A DNA stretch of 64,000 nucleotides from Thalassovita taeanensis (GTDB lineage Bacteria; Pseudomonadota; Alphaproteobacteria; Rhodobacterales; Rhodobacteraceae), in contig NZ_FOEP01000016.1 in assembly GCF_900110775.1 (NCBI RefSeq), positions 1 through 64,000 of the forward strand, written 5' to 3'. The notes beneath the pieces were generated by a model, which saw only the letters and a list, made by a program, of their open reading frames with translations, searched no databases and had not been told where the DNA came from. This document shows, one piece after another, positions 17,377-27,235 of the stretch. A program made the position numbers and the translations under genes. Within the stretch, counting starts at the first letter, position 1. The number at the start of each line of letters is the position of its first letter.

Positions 17377-19357
17377 ACTGATCCAGAAAGCTGCGCAGTT
17401 TGCGCGAGCGGCTGGGGTGTTTCAGTTTGCGCAGGGCCTTGGCCTCGATCTGACGGATCCGTTCGCGGGTCACGCTGAACTGCTGACCAACCTCTTCGAG
17501 GGTGTGGTCGGTGTTCATGCCGATGCCAAACCGCATCCGCAACACGCGCTCTTCTCGCGGGGTGAGCGAGGCGAGGACGCGGGTCGTGGTTTCCTTGAGG
17601 TTTTCCTGAATGGCGCTGTCGAGCGGCAGCACGGCATTCTTGTCCTCGATGAAATCGCCCAGCTGGCTGTCTTCTTCGTCGCCGATCGGGGTTTCGAGGG
17701 AGATCGGCTCTTTGGCGATCTTCATCACCTTGCGCACTTTTTCGAGCGGCATTTGCAGCTTTTCGGCCAGCTCTTCGGGCGTGGGTTCGCGACCGATTTC
17801 GTGCAGCATCTGGCGACCGGTGCGGACCAGCTTGTTGATCGTTTCGATCATGTGCACCGGGATACGGATGGTGCGGGCCTGATCGGCGATCGAGCGGGTG
17901 ATCGCCTGACGGATCCACCAGGTGGCGTAGGTCGAAAACTTATACCCGCGACGGTATTCGAATTTATCCACGGCCTTCATCAGGCCAATGTTGCCTTCCT
18001 GAATGAGGTCAAGGAACTGCAGCCCGCGGTTGGTGTATTTCTTGGCGATCGAGATCACGAGGCGCAGGTTGGCTTCGACCATCTCTTTCTTGGCTTGGCG
18101 GGCTTCTTTTTCGCCCTTCTGCACCTGAGCAACGATGCGGCGGAATTCGCTGATGTCCAGACCGACGTATTGACCGACCTGCGCCATGTCGTTGCGCAGC
18201 TCTTCGACCTTGTCGGTCGAGCGTTCGATGAACATCTGCCAGCCGCGACCGGGCTTTTCGCCCATCCGCTCCAGCCATGTCGGGTCAAGTTCGCAACCAC
18301 GATAGGCATCGACGAATTCGCGCCGGTTGATCCGGGCCTGATCGGCGAGTTTGACCATCGCGCTGTCGATCTGCATCACACGGCGGTTGATGCCGTAGAG
18401 CTGATCGATCAGGGCCTCGATCCGGTTGTTGTGCAGGTGAAGTTCATTCACCAGCAGCACGATTTCCGAACGCAGGGTCTGATAGGTAACTTCTTCTACG
18501 GAGGAGAAGCTGTCATCCTCGTTCAACGTGGCGGAAATCCGGCTGTCCTGCATTTCGGACAGGCGCGCAAAATCGGCGGCGATGTGGTTCAGCGTGTCGA
18601 GAACGCGCTGCTTCAGCGCAGCCTCCATCGCGGCAAGCGACATGTTGGCCTGTTCGTCTTCGTCGTCGTCGTCATCATCGTTATTGATCGGATTGCCGTC
18701 GGCGTCATATTCCTGCTCGTCCGAGGTGGCTTTGGGGGCGGTGGTGGCGTTGGCCACTTCGACCACGGGTTCGTTGGCGCCCTCTTCTTCCATGTGGGTG
18801 CCGAAGGTCGCTTCGAGGTCGATCACATCGCGCAGCAGGATGTCTTCGGACAGAAGTTCGTCGCGCCAGATCGTGATCGCCTGAAAGGTCAGCGGGCTTT
18901 CGCACAGGCCCGCGATCATGGTGTTGCGGCCGGCCTCGATCCGCTTGGCGATGGCAATCTCGCCTTCGCGGCTCAGCAGTTCGACGCTGCCCATCTCGCG
19001 CAGGTACATGCGGACCGGGTCATCGGTGCGGTCAAGTTTTTCGCCGGTGCCCGAGGACAACGCCACATCGCGGTTCGCAGAGGCATCGACGATCGCGGTG
19101 GATTTGCTTTCTTCCTCCTCGACCTCGTCATCCTCGATGATGTTGATGCCCATTTCCGAGAGCATCGACATCACGTCTTCGATCTGTTCCGAGGACACCT
19201 GATCGGGCGGCAGCACCTGATTGAGCTGATCGTAGGTGATGTAGCCCCGCTCTCGCGCCTCGGCGATCATCTTTTTGACGGCGGCTTGGCTCATGTCGAG
19301 GCTGCCGTCGTTTTCCTGATCTTCTGGCTTGCTGTCGTCGGTATCTTTGGCGGCCAT
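17375..19357 (-). CDS. rpoD: Primary sigma factor RpoD (sigma-70)
   Basis: A 660-residue vegetative sigma factor. It has region 1.1 ([26 protein letters not shown]), region 1.2 ([22 protein letters not shown]), a long acidic non-conserved region ([12 protein letters not shown]), region 2 ([22 protein letters not shown]) and region 4.2 ([25 protein letters not shown]). The ATG at 19357 is chosen for its AGGAG; an upstream in-frame start at 19426 lacks one. It follows dnaG, in the conserved dnaG-rpoD order, with 135 bases between. Start and length fit alphaproteobacterial homologues. Confidence 0.97.
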   Translation of the reverse strand: MAAKDTDDSKPEDQENDGSLDMSQAAVKKMIAEARERGYITYDQLNQVLPPDQVSSEQIEDVMSMLSEMGINIIEDDEVEEEESKSTAIVDASANRDVALSSGTGEKLDRTDDPVRMYLREMGSVELLSREGEIAIAKRIEAGRNTMIAGLCESPLTFQAITIWRDELLSEDILLRDVIDLEATFGTHMEEEGANEPVVEVANATTAPKATSDEQEYDADGNPINNDDDDDDEDEQANMSLAAMEAALKQRVLDTLNHIAADFARLSEMQDSRISATLNEDDSFSSVEEVTYQTLRSEIVLLVNELHLHNNRIEALIDQLYGINRRVMQIDSAMVKLADQARINRREFVDAYRGCELDPTWLERMGEKPGRGWQMFIERSTDKVEELRNDMAQVGQYVGLDISEFRRIVAQVQKGEKEARQAKKEMVEANLRLVISIAKKYTNRGLQFLDLIQEGNIGLMKAVDKFEYRRGYKFSTYATWWIRQAITRSIADQARTIRIPVHMIETINKLVRTGRQMLHEIGREPTPEELAEKLQMPLEKVRKVMKIAKEPISLETPIGDEEDSQLGDFIEDKNAVLPLDSAIQENLKETTTRVLASLTPREERVLRMRFGIGMNTDHTLEEVGQQFSVTRERIRQIEAKALRKLKHPSRSRKLRSFLDQ

Positions 19358-19492
19358 GTACGTCTCCTGCGCAGGTGTGGTCTTGCGGCTGGCTTGGTCG
19401 GCGGGTGATTCGTTAACCCGAATCAATAGCGTGATTGAGTGATTCGGACACCCGTCTAACCGGATTTCTTTCCTAATTCCTCACTAAAACGC

Positions 19493-21475
19493 CTATCTTG
19501 TGCGTTTGGCGAAGTTGATTTTGCTGGTCAGGGCGTCAAGAACGCTGCGCTCGTCGCGCTTGATTCGGACGCCGTTGGGAGCCACGTCATATTCTGCCTT
19601 ATCTTCCTGCTGACTGCGAATCGCTTTGTTGTGCACCTCGGCGGCATGGGCGACACGCCATGTCAGCGACTCGTCCAGCACATCGCTGAACATTTCTTCG
19701 GCGGCCTCATCTACCTCCTCGATCCAGCCACGGGCGGCTTGCAGCTTGGCCAGTTCCTCGGCCACGGTCATGCGCGCGATCTCTGCGTCGCCGGGCCGAC
19801 GGATCGAGGGTGCAATGGCGACATGGGGCAGCGCCAGCAGGCTTTCAACCCCGTCAGGGCCCATCGCATCGGAAATCTTATGCGCCAGATTGCCATCCGC
19901 ATTGGCACCCGGCCCCGCATAGCGCAACAGGATGTCGCGCAGATGTGCCAGATCAGGGGCATGGCAGACCATCCGCTCAAGCTGACTTTCGAATTCAGCG
20001 ATCAGGCTGGGGGTCAGAACCAGAGTGGCCAGGATCACGGATTCGCGCAGGTGGTTCTGCACACCGTCCCCCGAGGCCACCAGCATCGAGGATTTGGTGC
20101 TGGCCTGTGCCGGGGCGGGGGTGCCGGGGCGTTGCCATTTGCCTTTGCCACCCGGCGCAAAGCCCGGGTTGAACGCGGCGCGTTTGCGCGACTGTCCGAA
20201 CAGGTCCCAGCGCATCTCCTTGATCGCCTCGCCATAGTGGCCGCGAATAGAGGGGTCCTTGATCAGCTTGATCTTTTCGCGCAACGCCTTGTCCAGCGCG
20301 GCCTTGCGTTCGGGGCTGTCAAACACGCGGCCTTCGGTTTCGCGCTGCCACAGCAGGCTGACCATCGGGATCGCCTGATCCAGCAGGGTCTGCATCGCCC
20401 CTGCCCCACCTGCGCGGATCAGGTCGTCGGGGTCCTTGCCCTCGGGCAGGATGGCGAAGCGCAGCGATTGCCCGGCTTCCAGCAGTGGCAGGGCAGTATC
20501 AATCACCCGCATCGCAGCGCGCAGGCCGGCGGTATCGCCATCCAGCGCGATAATCGGCTCAGGCGCGATGCGCCACAGCAGCTGCAGCTGCGTTTCGGTC
20601 ACAGCGGTGCCAAGCGGGGCGACCGTGGCACCGAACCCGGCCTCGGACAGGGCGATCACATCCATATAGCCTTCGGCGACGATCAGCGGCTGGCCCTTGC
20701 CTGCCGCCTCGCGTGCGGGGCCGTGGTTGTAAAGGCTGCGCCCCTTGTCGAACAGTTCGGTCTCGGGCGAGTTGAGGTATTTGGCGTTGTCGTTTGGGTC
20801 CATCGCCCGGCCGCCAAAGGCGATGCAGCGCCCGCGTGGGTCGCGGATCGGATAGATGATGCGGTTGCGAAAGGTATCATACGGGCGTTTGCCCTTGGTC
20901 GAGGCCTTGGCCAGACCGGCCCCGAGGATCAGATCCTCGGGCACACCCTTGGCGGTCAGGTGATCCCACAGCCCCTGCCAGGCATCCGGCGCAAACCCGA
21001 TTTCAAACCGCTCAAGCGTAGCAGGGGCAAGCCCGCGCCGGTCAAGATAGGATCGCGCCGCCTGGGCGGCGCCTGTCCTGAGCTGAAGGCGGAAGAACTG
21101 GACAGCGAGATCCATGACCTCGGCCAGCTGCGTGCGGCGGTCGGATTTTTGCTGGGCCTGCGGATCACGGGCGGGCATCGGCAGGCCGGCCTCACGCGCG
21201 AGAATCTCGACCGCCTCCATAAAATCGACATTTTCGGTTTCGCGCACAAAGCTGATGGCGTCGCCCTTGGCGTGGCAGCCGAAGCAATAATAATACCCCT
21301 TGCGGTCATCTACATGAAAAGACGCGCTTTTTTCCTGATGGAACGGGCATGGCGCCCACATGTCGCCCTTGCCCTGATTGGATTTGCGCGGATCCCACAT
21401 GACCTTGCGCCCCACCACCTGAGACAGGCTGGTGCGGGTGCGCAATTCATCAAGGAAACCGGGTGGGAGACTCAT
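19493..21475 (-). CDS. dnaG: DNA primase DnaG
   Basis: A 660-residue primase. The N-terminal zinc finger is CPFHQEKSASFHVDDRKGYYYCFGC (key residues C43, H46, C65, C68 approximately). The catalytic core carries FAGGRAMD-type motif FGGRAMD and TOPRIM motifs VAEGYMDVIAL and ALDGDTAGLRA. The C-terminal helicase-binding region lies about 450-660. It synthesises RNA primers at the replication fork. The region just upstream contains an 11-bp tandem array. Confidence 0.97.
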   Translation of the reverse strand: MSLPPGFLDELRTRTSLSQVVGRKVMWDPRKSNQGKGDMWAPCPFHQEKSASFHVDDRKGYYYCFGCHAKGDAISFVRETENVDFMEAVEILAREAGLPMPARDPQAQQKSDRRTQLAEVMDLAVQFFRLQLRTGAAQAARSYLDRRGLAPATLERFEIGFAPDAWQGLWDHLTAKGVPEDLILGAGLAKASTKGKRPYDTFRNRIIYPIRDPRGRCIAFGGRAMDPNDNAKYLNSPETELFDKGRSLYNHGPAREAAGKGQPLIVAEGYMDVIALSEAGFGATVAPLGTAVTETQLQLLWRIAPEPIIALDGDTAGLRAAMRVIDTALPLLEAGQSLRFAILPEGKDPDDLIRAGGAGAMQTLLDQAIPMVSLLWQRETEGRVFDSPERKAALDKALREKIKLIKDPSIRGHYGEAIKEMRWDLFGQSRKRAAFNPGFAPGGKGKWQRPGTPAPAQASTKSSMLVASGDGVQNHLRESVILATLVLTPSLIAEFESQLERMVCHAPDLAHLRDILLRYAGPGANADGNLAHKISDAMGPDGVESLLALPHVAIAPSIRRPGDAEIARMTVAEELAKLQAARGWIEEVDEAAEEMFSDVLDESLTWRVAHAAEVHNKAIRSQQEDKAEYDVAPNGVRIKRDERSVLDALTSKINFAKRTR

Positions 21476-21536
21476 GAAGGTGAATATAGTCCGAGGAACC
21501 GGCCAATGCCATGGGCTTGGCAGCGGTTAAAACGCA

Positions 21537-21580
21537 GCACGCACAAGACATGCACATCACATGCACATAGCATGCAGAAA
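21537..21580. repeat. 11-bp tandem array upstream of dnaG
   Basis: Units GCACGCACAAG, ACATGCACATC, ACATGCACATA and GCATGCAGAAA abut one another. The middle two are nearly identical and the outer two are degenerate. The array lies about 60-105 bases before the dnaG start codon, in a promoter position. GACCGACCGACA follows at about 21581-21592. Confidence 0.6.
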
Positions 21581-21623
21581 GACCGACCGACAGCCGACCC
21601 GCCCCAGAGATCAGGAACCGCGC

Positions 21624-21932
21624 CTATTGCGAATAGGCCAGACAGGCGTCGGTGAAGCTGCGGGCGACACCTTCGTTCACCTGATCGTCCGGCAGCGAAT
21701 ACACCCAGTTCACCAGCACATCGACGTTGGCCTGATACTTGGTCCCTGCGATACCTTCGGCTTTCTGGATCGTTTTGGTCGCGCGCATTTCCGACTTGTG
21801 CCTGCTGCGCAGATCGACCGCCTGAGCGACGATATCGGACTGAAGCGCACAGCGGTCCTGTTTCTCGGCATCGGTTTCGGCAAAAGCCGGACCTGCGAGA
21901 ACCAGCGCGGCAACGGTCAGAAAACGGATCAT
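21624..21932 (-). CDS. Small exported hypothetical protein
   Basis: A 102-residue protein with a signal peptide (MIRFLTVAALVLAGPAFA) and a mostly helical charged mature region (KQDRCALQSDIVAQAVDLRSRHK...). Two cysteines (DRCAL, DACLAYSQ) could form a periplasmic disulfide. No known function. It sits between dnaG and the sox operon on the same strand but with long spacers on both sides. Confidence 0.75.
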   Translation of the reverse strand: MIRFLTVAALVLAGPAFAETDAEKQDRCALQSDIVAQAVDLRSRHKSEMRATKTIQKAEGIAGTKYQANVDVLVNWVYSLPDDQVNEGVARSFTDACLAYSQ

Positions 21933-22042
21933 GGAGCACCTCGAGTCAAAACGATTTCCGCCTTGATGCCAGCCTATTCAACCTTGTGCAAGTTCGCCCC
22001 GGATCGCGGCGCGCTGCGCGGGCGGGATACTGCGCGCCTGTG

Positions 22043-22152
22043 TTTCTTTCTGATCCAAATACTCAAAAATCGACCGTGGCCACCGACGCGCGGCCCACTG
22101 GCGGGCGCGTCGGTGCGGCATGTGGCGTTTGAGTATTTCAGTCAGAAAGAAA
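22043..22152. repeat. Head-to-head pair of the recurrent intergenic word around an inner hairpin
   Basis: Two oppositely oriented copies of the GAGTATTT...CAGAAAG word (22043-22067 and 22128-22152) form an approximately 25-bp inverted repeat with a few mismatches. Between them CACCGACGCG (22081-22090) and CGCGTCGGTG (22106-22115) form a perfect 10-bp inner stem. The whole could fold into one long cruciform or RNA hairpin between soxG and the small exported gene. Confidence 0.75.
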
Positions 22153-22164
22153 CATCAGCCCGGA

Positions 22165-22713
22165 TCATCCGGCGCGCGCTGTAACCGCCTCGATCGCAGT
22201 TTTCAGGTCGTGCACGAGGGTGTGCGCCATCGAGCGGAAGACCATGATCTGAAACGCCTGCGGCCCGGTGCGGGTGATCGAGGCCATCATGTGCATCAGG
22301 TCAGTGCGCGCGGTGTGGCCGCGTTTGAACTGCGGTGCGCGCAGGTCGAGCGGGGTCAGGCGCGCCAGCACGTCGGCGGCCCCCGGCCCTTCCAGTCGGA
22401 CAACGGCCCAAGCGTCGGATTGGTCGGTCAGCGCCGCATATTGCGCCAGCGAAGGGTCCGGCGCGGGGCCGATCAGCAGGCTGTGGGCATGGCCAAACCA
22501 GATCGTGCGGGCGCCGTCTTTGCCGGTTGCGCGATTGGGCGCGGGCAGTGCCATGCCATGGGCGGTTTTCAGCGCCTCGGACAGGGCAGAGGTTTGGCCT
22601 TTGAGCGGCGCGACGGCGGTCATGTGGCCGGGGTCTACTTCTGTCAGGGTCAGCGTGCCGATGCTGAGCGGCAGCAGCCCGGCGCAGGGGGTTTTCGCGG
22701 TCAGGTCAGCCAC
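22165..22713 (-). CDS. soxG: Sarcosine oxidase, gamma subunit
   Basis: A 182-residue small subunit of heterotetrameric sarcosine oxidase. It contains the family segment DAWAVVRLEGPGAADVLARLTPLDLRA and SITRTGPQAFQIMVFRSMAHTLVHDL, related to the GcvT-like fold. It overlaps the soxA stop by 8 bases and closes the soxBDAG operon. Cytoplasmic. Confidence 0.93.
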   Translation of the reverse strand: MADLTAKTPCAGLLPLSIGTLTLTEVDPGHMTAVAPLKGQTSALSEALKTAHGMALPAPNRATGKDGARTIWFGHAHSLLIGPAPDPSLAQYAALTDQSDAWAVVRLEGPGAADVLARLTPLDLRAPQFKRGHTARTDLMHMMASITRTGPQAFQIMVFRSMAHTLVHDLKTAIEAVTARAG

Positions 22714-25636
22714 GGGCGCGTCCTCCGTCTTGGTCGAAAAACACCGGGTCGCAGATTTCGACCCGTGTGGTGATGCCGCGCAGGTGGTCCACCAGTGTGA
22801 TCACCTCGCCCAGTCGGGCGGGGCCGCGTTGCACGAAGGCCAGCCCCATGAAGTGCCCCAGTGTCGGCGAGAAGGCGACCGAGGTGACATAGCCTTGGGC
22901 GTTTTCGCGGGTAGGTGCATCGCCTGCGGTGAAGAGGTGGGCGCCCGCGGTCAGCTGCTTGATCGCGCCCACGGGTTTCAACCCGACAAGTTGTTCGCGG
23001 TCGGGATCGGTCAGGCCGGGGCGTTGCGCGGCGGTTTTGCCGATGCAATCCTTGGCGTCGGAGATCATCCGCGCCATCCCCAGATCGAAAGCGGTGGTGC
23101 GTCCATGCAGTTCGGCGTGGGTGAGGAAGCCCTTTTCGATGCGCAGCACGTTCAGCGCCTCCATCCCATACGCTCCGCCGTCCAGCGTTTCGGCGCGCGC
23201 CACCAGTTGCCGGAACAGGCTGTCGCCAAAGCGGGCGGGCACGGCGATTTCATAGGCCTGTTCGCCCGAAAACGAGATGCGGAACAGCCGCGCCTTGGTG
23301 CCTTTGATGCTGGCGGGCCCGCAGGCCATGAAGGGGAAGTTGTCGTTGCTCAGCGGCTTGTCCAGCAGGCCATTCAGCAGGTCGCGGGATTTTGGCCCGG
23401 CAACGGCGAATTGCGCCCATTGTTCCGTGACCGAGATCAGCGAGACATCCCATTCGGGGTGCAGCGCTTGGTGGGTAAATTCCAGGTGTCGCATGACCTG
23501 AGCGGCGGCGGCGGTGGTGGTGGTCATCACATAGTGATGTTCGCCCAGCCGCGCCGTGGTGCCGTCATCCATGACGTGGCCGTCTTCGCGCAGCATCAGC
23601 CCATAGCGGCAGCGGCCCGGTTTGAGGCTGGAGAAGCGGTTGGTATAGACGAAGTCGAGCAGTTTCGCCGCGTCCGGTCCCTGAATGTCGATCTTGCCCA
23701 GGGTCGAGACGTCGCAGACGCCGACGGCGTTGCGGACCATGCCGACCTCGCGGTCGCAGCTTTGGCGCCAGTGGGTTTCGCCGGGGGCGGGAAAGACGCT
23801 GGGGCGGTACCACAGCCCGGCCTCGATCATCGGAGCGCCTGCGTCGAGGCTGGCCCGGTGCGAGGTGGTGAAGCGTTGCGGGGCAAAGCCTGTGCCCTGT
23901 GCGTGCGCCCCCATCGCGGCAATGGCGGTGGGGACATAGGGCGGGCGGAAGGTCGTGGTGCCGGTGCCCGGAATGCTGCGCCCGGTGGCATCGGCCAGCA
24001 CCGCAAGGGCGGCGGTGTTGGAGCTTTTGCCCTGATCGGTGGCCATGCCTTGGGTGGTATAGCGTTTCATATGCTCGACGCTGCGGAAATTCTCGGTCGC
24101 GGCTTGCTTGACGTCTTTGACCGTCACGTCGTTCTGGAAATCCAGCCAGGCGCGGCCTTTGCCCGGCACCGACCAGAGCGGGGTGATGGCATAGGGCGTA
24201 TCCTCGGCGCGGGGGGATTTGAGGGCGGCCGCCCGGCGGCCCAACGCCTGAAGTGCTGTGGTGGCGGCGGTCAGGCCGTCGGTCAGGCATTGGTGGGTGG
24301 AAAACTGGCCATTGCAGGCGCCCGCAGCGGTCAGCCCCGGCACCATGCCCGGCTGGGGGACAAATGCCGCGATTTCAGGGTTCCACACCGGTCTGCCGTT
24401 CATGTGGCAGGTCAGGTGCACCGAGGGGTTCCAGCCGCCCGACATGGCCAGACAATCGGTCTGGATCTTGTCGATGCCGCTGGGGGTGGCGATGCTGATC
24501 GCCTCCAGCCCCTTGCGGCCCGCGCTGTCGCAGACCTGCCCGCCGGGATAGAACCGTAAATCAAGATCACAGGTGGCATCGGGGCGGGCATCAATCAGGG
24601 CGGCGACATGCACGCCCGCATCGATCAGATCGGCGGCGGTGCGGTGAATGCTGTCGGTATTGCCAAACAGGGTCACGGCGCGGCCCGGACTGACCGCCCA
24701 GCGGTTGACATAGGCGCGCACGGCGCTGGCCATCATGATGCCGGGGCGATCATTGTTGCGAAATGCCACCGGGCGCTCCAGCGCGCCTGCGGCCAGCACC
24801 GCCTGTCCGGCGACAATGCGCCAGAAGGTTTCCTTGGGCGCGCCTTTGCGGCTGGCGACGGCGTGCGGCAGCCGCTCCAGCGCGCCATATGTGCCGCCAT
24901 CATAGGCGCCGGTGACGGTGGTGCGGGTCATGATCCGCACATTCTCCATCGCCGCCAGCTCGGCCGTGATCTCCTCGGCCCAGAGCGCGCCGGGCAGACC
25001 GTCGATCTCCTGCGTATCGGCATTCAGCCGCCCGCCGGTGCGGGTATCCTCGTCGCACAAGATCACATCGGCGCCGCTGTCCGCCGCCAGCTTGGCCGCC
25101 ATCAGACCCGCAGGCCCGGCGCCAATCACCAACAGATCACAATGCGCATGAGCGCGCTCATAGGTATCAGCATTGTGCTGCCCGCTGAGCGCGCCAAGGC
25201 CCGCAGCACGGCGGATCACCGGCTCATACAGCTTTTCCCAGAAGGCACGCGGCCACATGAAGGTCTTGTAGTAAAACCCCGCCCCCAGAAACGGCGCACC
25301 AAGATCGTTCAGCGCCAGCAGGTCCCACTCGAGCGAGGGCCAGCGGTTCTGGCTGCGCGCCTCCAACCCGTCAAAAAGCTCCAGCGTGGTGGCACGGATG
25401 TTGGGGTCCTGCGCCGCCCCCTGCCCGACCGTGACCAGCGCGTTCGGCTCTTCACTGCCTGCGGTCAAAACCCCGCGCGGGCGATGATACTTGAACGAGC
25501 GCGCCACCAGCCGGACATCATGCGCCAACAGCGCCGAGGCCAGCGTATCCCCGGCGAAGCCCTGATACCGCCGCCCATCGAAGCTGAAACTGACCGGACT
25601 GTTGCGGTCGATCTGACCCTTGCCATCAAGCCTCAT
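22706..25636 (-). CDS. soxA: Sarcosine oxidase, alpha subunit
   Basis: A 976-residue subunit. The N-terminal 2Fe-2S-like fold without cluster cysteines (FSFDGRRYQGFAGDTLASALLA) is followed by a dinucleotide-binding domain (VIGAGPAGLMAAKLAADSGADV) that holds NAD+. The C-terminal GcvT-like domain (residues about 600-970, e.g. CDVSTLGKIDIQGPDAAKLLDFVY) binds tetrahydrofolate and captures the methyl carbon as 5,10-methylene-THF. The ATG at 25636 overlaps the soxD stop, so a longer upstream frame is rejected. Confidence 0.95.
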   Translation of the reverse strand: MRLDGKGQIDRNSPVSFSFDGRRYQGFAGDTLASALLAHDVRLVARSFKYHRPRGVLTAGSEEPNALVTVGQGAAQDPNIRATTLELFDGLEARSQNRWPSLEWDLLALNDLGAPFLGAGFYYKTFMWPRAFWEKLYEPVIRRAAGLGALSGQHNADTYERAHAHCDLLVIGAGPAGLMAAKLAADSGADVILCDEDTRTGGRLNADTQEIDGLPGALWAEEITAELAAMENVRIMTRTTVTGAYDGGTYGALERLPHAVASRKGAPKETFWRIVAGQAVLAAGALERPVAFRNNDRPGIMMASAVRAYVNRWAVSPGRAVTLFGNTDSIHRTAADLIDAGVHVAALIDARPDATCDLDLRFYPGGQVCDSAGRKGLEAISIATPSGIDKIQTDCLAMSGGWNPSVHLTCHMNGRPVWNPEIAAFVPQPGMVPGLTAAGACNGQFSTHQCLTDGLTAATTALQALGRRAAALKSPRAEDTPYAITPLWSVPGKGRAWLDFQNDVTVKDVKQAATENFRSVEHMKRYTTQGMATDQGKSSNTAALAVLADATGRSIPGTGTTTFRPPYVPTAIAAMGAHAQGTGFAPQRFTTSHRASLDAGAPMIEAGLWYRPSVFPAPGETHWRQSCDREVGMVRNAVGVCDVSTLGKIDIQGPDAAKLLDFVYTNRFSSLKPGRCRYGLMLREDGHVMDDGTTARLGEHHYVMTTTTAAAAQVMRHLEFTHQALHPEWDVSLISVTEQWAQFAVAGPKSRDLLNGLLDKPLSNDNFPFMACGPASIKGTKARLFRISFSGEQAYEIAVPARFGDSLFRQLVARAETLDGGAYGMEALNVLRIEKGFLTHAELHGRTTAFDLGMARMISDAKDCIGKTAAQRPGLTDPDREQLVGLKPVGAIKQLTAGAHLFTAGDAPTRENAQGYVTSVAFSPTLGHFMGLAFVQRGPARLGEVITLVDHLRGITTRVEICDPVFFDQDGGRARG

Positions 25637-25905
25637 GCCAGCCCCTCCCGCACAGTTGCGGCCAGATCGGTGGTCAGCACCGCATGCGTCACGGTATTGC
25701 GCGTCACCACCAGCCAGGCGCCGCAGCCCTGCTCGTGATACCACAGGTCGCGCGTCACCCCGGCGGGGTTCTCGCGGTTGTGCAGATAATCATCCCAGGC
25801 CGCACCGCCCGCGTCGGGCGCGGGCCGCTCCAGCGCCACCGCGTCGCCCTGATAGGTGAACTCGCGCCGGTCGCGCGCGCCGCAATGTGGACAGATGATC
25901 CTCAT
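25633..25905 (-). CDS. soxD: Sarcosine oxidase, delta subunit
   Basis: A 90-residue zinc-binding subunit. CPHCGARDRREF near the N-terminus and WYHEQGCGAWLVVTRNT near residue 60 supply the zinc ligands, as in characterised heterotetrameric enzymes. The ATG at 25905 (MRIICPHC) is preferred over one eight codons upstream. Its stop overlaps soxA (ATGA). It is 76 bases downstream of soxB, with a copy of the recurrent intergenic word in the spacer. Confidence 0.94.
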   Translation of the reverse strand: MRIICPHCGARDRREFTYQGDAVALERPAPDAGGAAWDDYLHNRENPAGVTRDLWYHEQGCGAWLVVTRNTVTHAVLTTDLAATVREGLA

Positions 25906-25936
25906 GCCGCCCCTTCCCGCAGGGCGCACCCTGCTG

Positions 25937-25958
25937 TTTCTTTCTGATCCAAATACTC
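25937..25958 (-). repeat. Recurrent intergenic word inside the sox operon
   Basis: On the minus strand it reads GAGTATTTGGATCAGAAAG followed by AAA. It fills the spacer between soxB and soxD, about 32 bases before the soxD start. Its presence inside an operon argues against it being a plain terminator. Confidence 0.7.
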
Positions 25959-25981
25959 AAATCCCGACATCGCCACGCGCC

Positions 25982-27235
25982 TCAATGCAGATTGTGTTGC
26001 GAACCGGTGCCTTCTTCGTCCATCAGACCGCGCCCGGTGCGGAAACGGTCAAGGCGAAAGCCTGCGGCAGTGTCATGCGGGGTGCCGGTGGCGATCAGGT
26101 GGGCGGTGGCCCAGCCCGACGCAGGCACCGCTTTGAAACCGCCATAGTTCCAGCCGCAGTTCAGGAACAACCCGCCGATATCGGTCTTGTCGATCACCGG
26201 CGAGCCATCGGGCGACATATCCATCACCCCGCCCCAGCTGCGCAGCACCTTGGCTTTGCCGATCATCGGCATCAGGGTCATGCCCGCCTCCATCACATGT
26301 TCCATCATCGGCAGGTTGCCGCGTTGGGCATAGGAGGCATAGAAATCCAGGTCGCCGCCGAACACCAGCCCGCCCTTGTCGGACTGGCTGATATAGAAGT
26401 GCCCCATGCCGAAGCTGACCACGTGGTTGATCACCGGCTTGATGCCTTCGGTCACGAAGGCTTGCAGGATGTGGCTTTCGATCGGCAGGCGCATTCCGGC
26501 CATCGCCGCCACCTGCCCGGAACGCCCCGCGACGACCATCGCGACCTTTTTGGCGCGGATCGTGCCTCGGGTCGTTTGCACGCCTTTGACGGTGCCGTTT
26601 TCGATGTCGATGCCGGTGACTTCGCAATTCTGAATCAGGTCAACGCCGCGGGTATCGGCGCCGCGGGCGTAGCCCCAGGCCACCGCATCATGGCGCGCGG
26701 TGCCGCCGCGCGGGTGCAGCAGGCCACCATAGACCGGGAAGCGGGTATTATCGAAATCCAGATAGGGCAGATGTTTGCGCACGCCCTCGCGGTCCAGCAG
26801 CACGGCGTCGTCGCCCTGATTGATCATCGCGTTGCCGCGCCGGGCGAAGGCATCGCGCTGGCCATCAGAGTGGAACAGGTTGATCAGCCCGCGCTGCGAA
26901 TGCATGACGTTATAGTTCAGGTCGTGTTCCAGCCCCTCCCACAGCTTCAGGGAATGAGAGTAGAATTCCGAGTTGCCGGGCAGGAAATAATTGGCGCGCA
27001 CGATGGTGGTGTTGCGCCCGACATTGCCGCCGCCGACATAGCCCTTTTCCAGCACCGCCACGTTGGTGATCCCGTGGTTGCGCGCCAGATAATAGGCGGT
27101 GGACAGCCCGTGCCCGCCGCCGCCGATGATGATCACGTCATAGTCGGATTTCGGCTCGGGATCGCGCCAGTGCGGCGTCCATCCGGTATTGCCGGTCAAC
27201 CCTTCTTTCAGCACACGCAGGCCGGAAAAACGCAT
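25982..27235 (-). CDS. soxB: Sarcosine oxidase, beta subunit
   Basis: A 417-residue flavoprotein subunit that oxidises sarcosine using FAD and a covalently bound FMN. The N-terminal Rossmann motif is YDVIIIGGGGHGLSTAYYLA. The histidine in GGTARHDAVAWGYARGA is at the position known to carry FMN in the corynebacterial enzyme. The C-terminal MDMSPDGSPVIDKTDIGGLFLNCGW completes the DadA-type fold. The ATG at 27235 gives the standard length; the 95-codon upstream extension in the same frame is non-coding. First gene of soxBDAG. Confidence 0.96.
   Translation of the reverse strand: MRFSGLRVLKEGLTGNTGWTPHWRDPEPKSDYDVIIIGGGGHGLSTAYYLARNHGITNVAVLEKGYVGGGNVGRNTTIVRANYFLPGNSEFYSHSLKLWEGLEHDLNYNVMHSQRGLINLFHSDGQRDAFARRGNAMINQGDDAVLLDREGVRKHLPYLDFDNTRFPVYGGLLHPRGGTARHDAVAWGYARGADTRGVDLIQNCEVTGIDIENGTVKGVQTTRGTIRAKKVAMVVAGRSGQVAAMAGMRLPIESHILQAFVTEGIKPVINHVVSFGMGHFYISQSDKGGLVFGGDLDFYASYAQRGNLPMMEHVMEAGMTLMPMIGKAKVLRSWGGVMDMSPDGSPVIDKTDIGGLFLNCGWNYGGFKAVPASGWATAHLIATGTPHDTAAGFRLDRFRTGRGLMDEEGTGSQHNLH

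Noticed and set aside
17288-19408. Long plus-strand frame of about 700 codons opposite rpoD
   Set aside because: It is the antisense shadow of rpoD in high-GC DNA; its translation is rich in His, Gly and Asp and has no domain.
19631-21655. Long plus-strand frame opposite dnaG
   Set aside because: Antisense shadow of dnaG, with no start signal and atypical composition.
22268-24559. Long plus-strand frame opposite soxG/soxA
   Set aside because: Shadow of the sox genes; real motifs are all on the minus strand.
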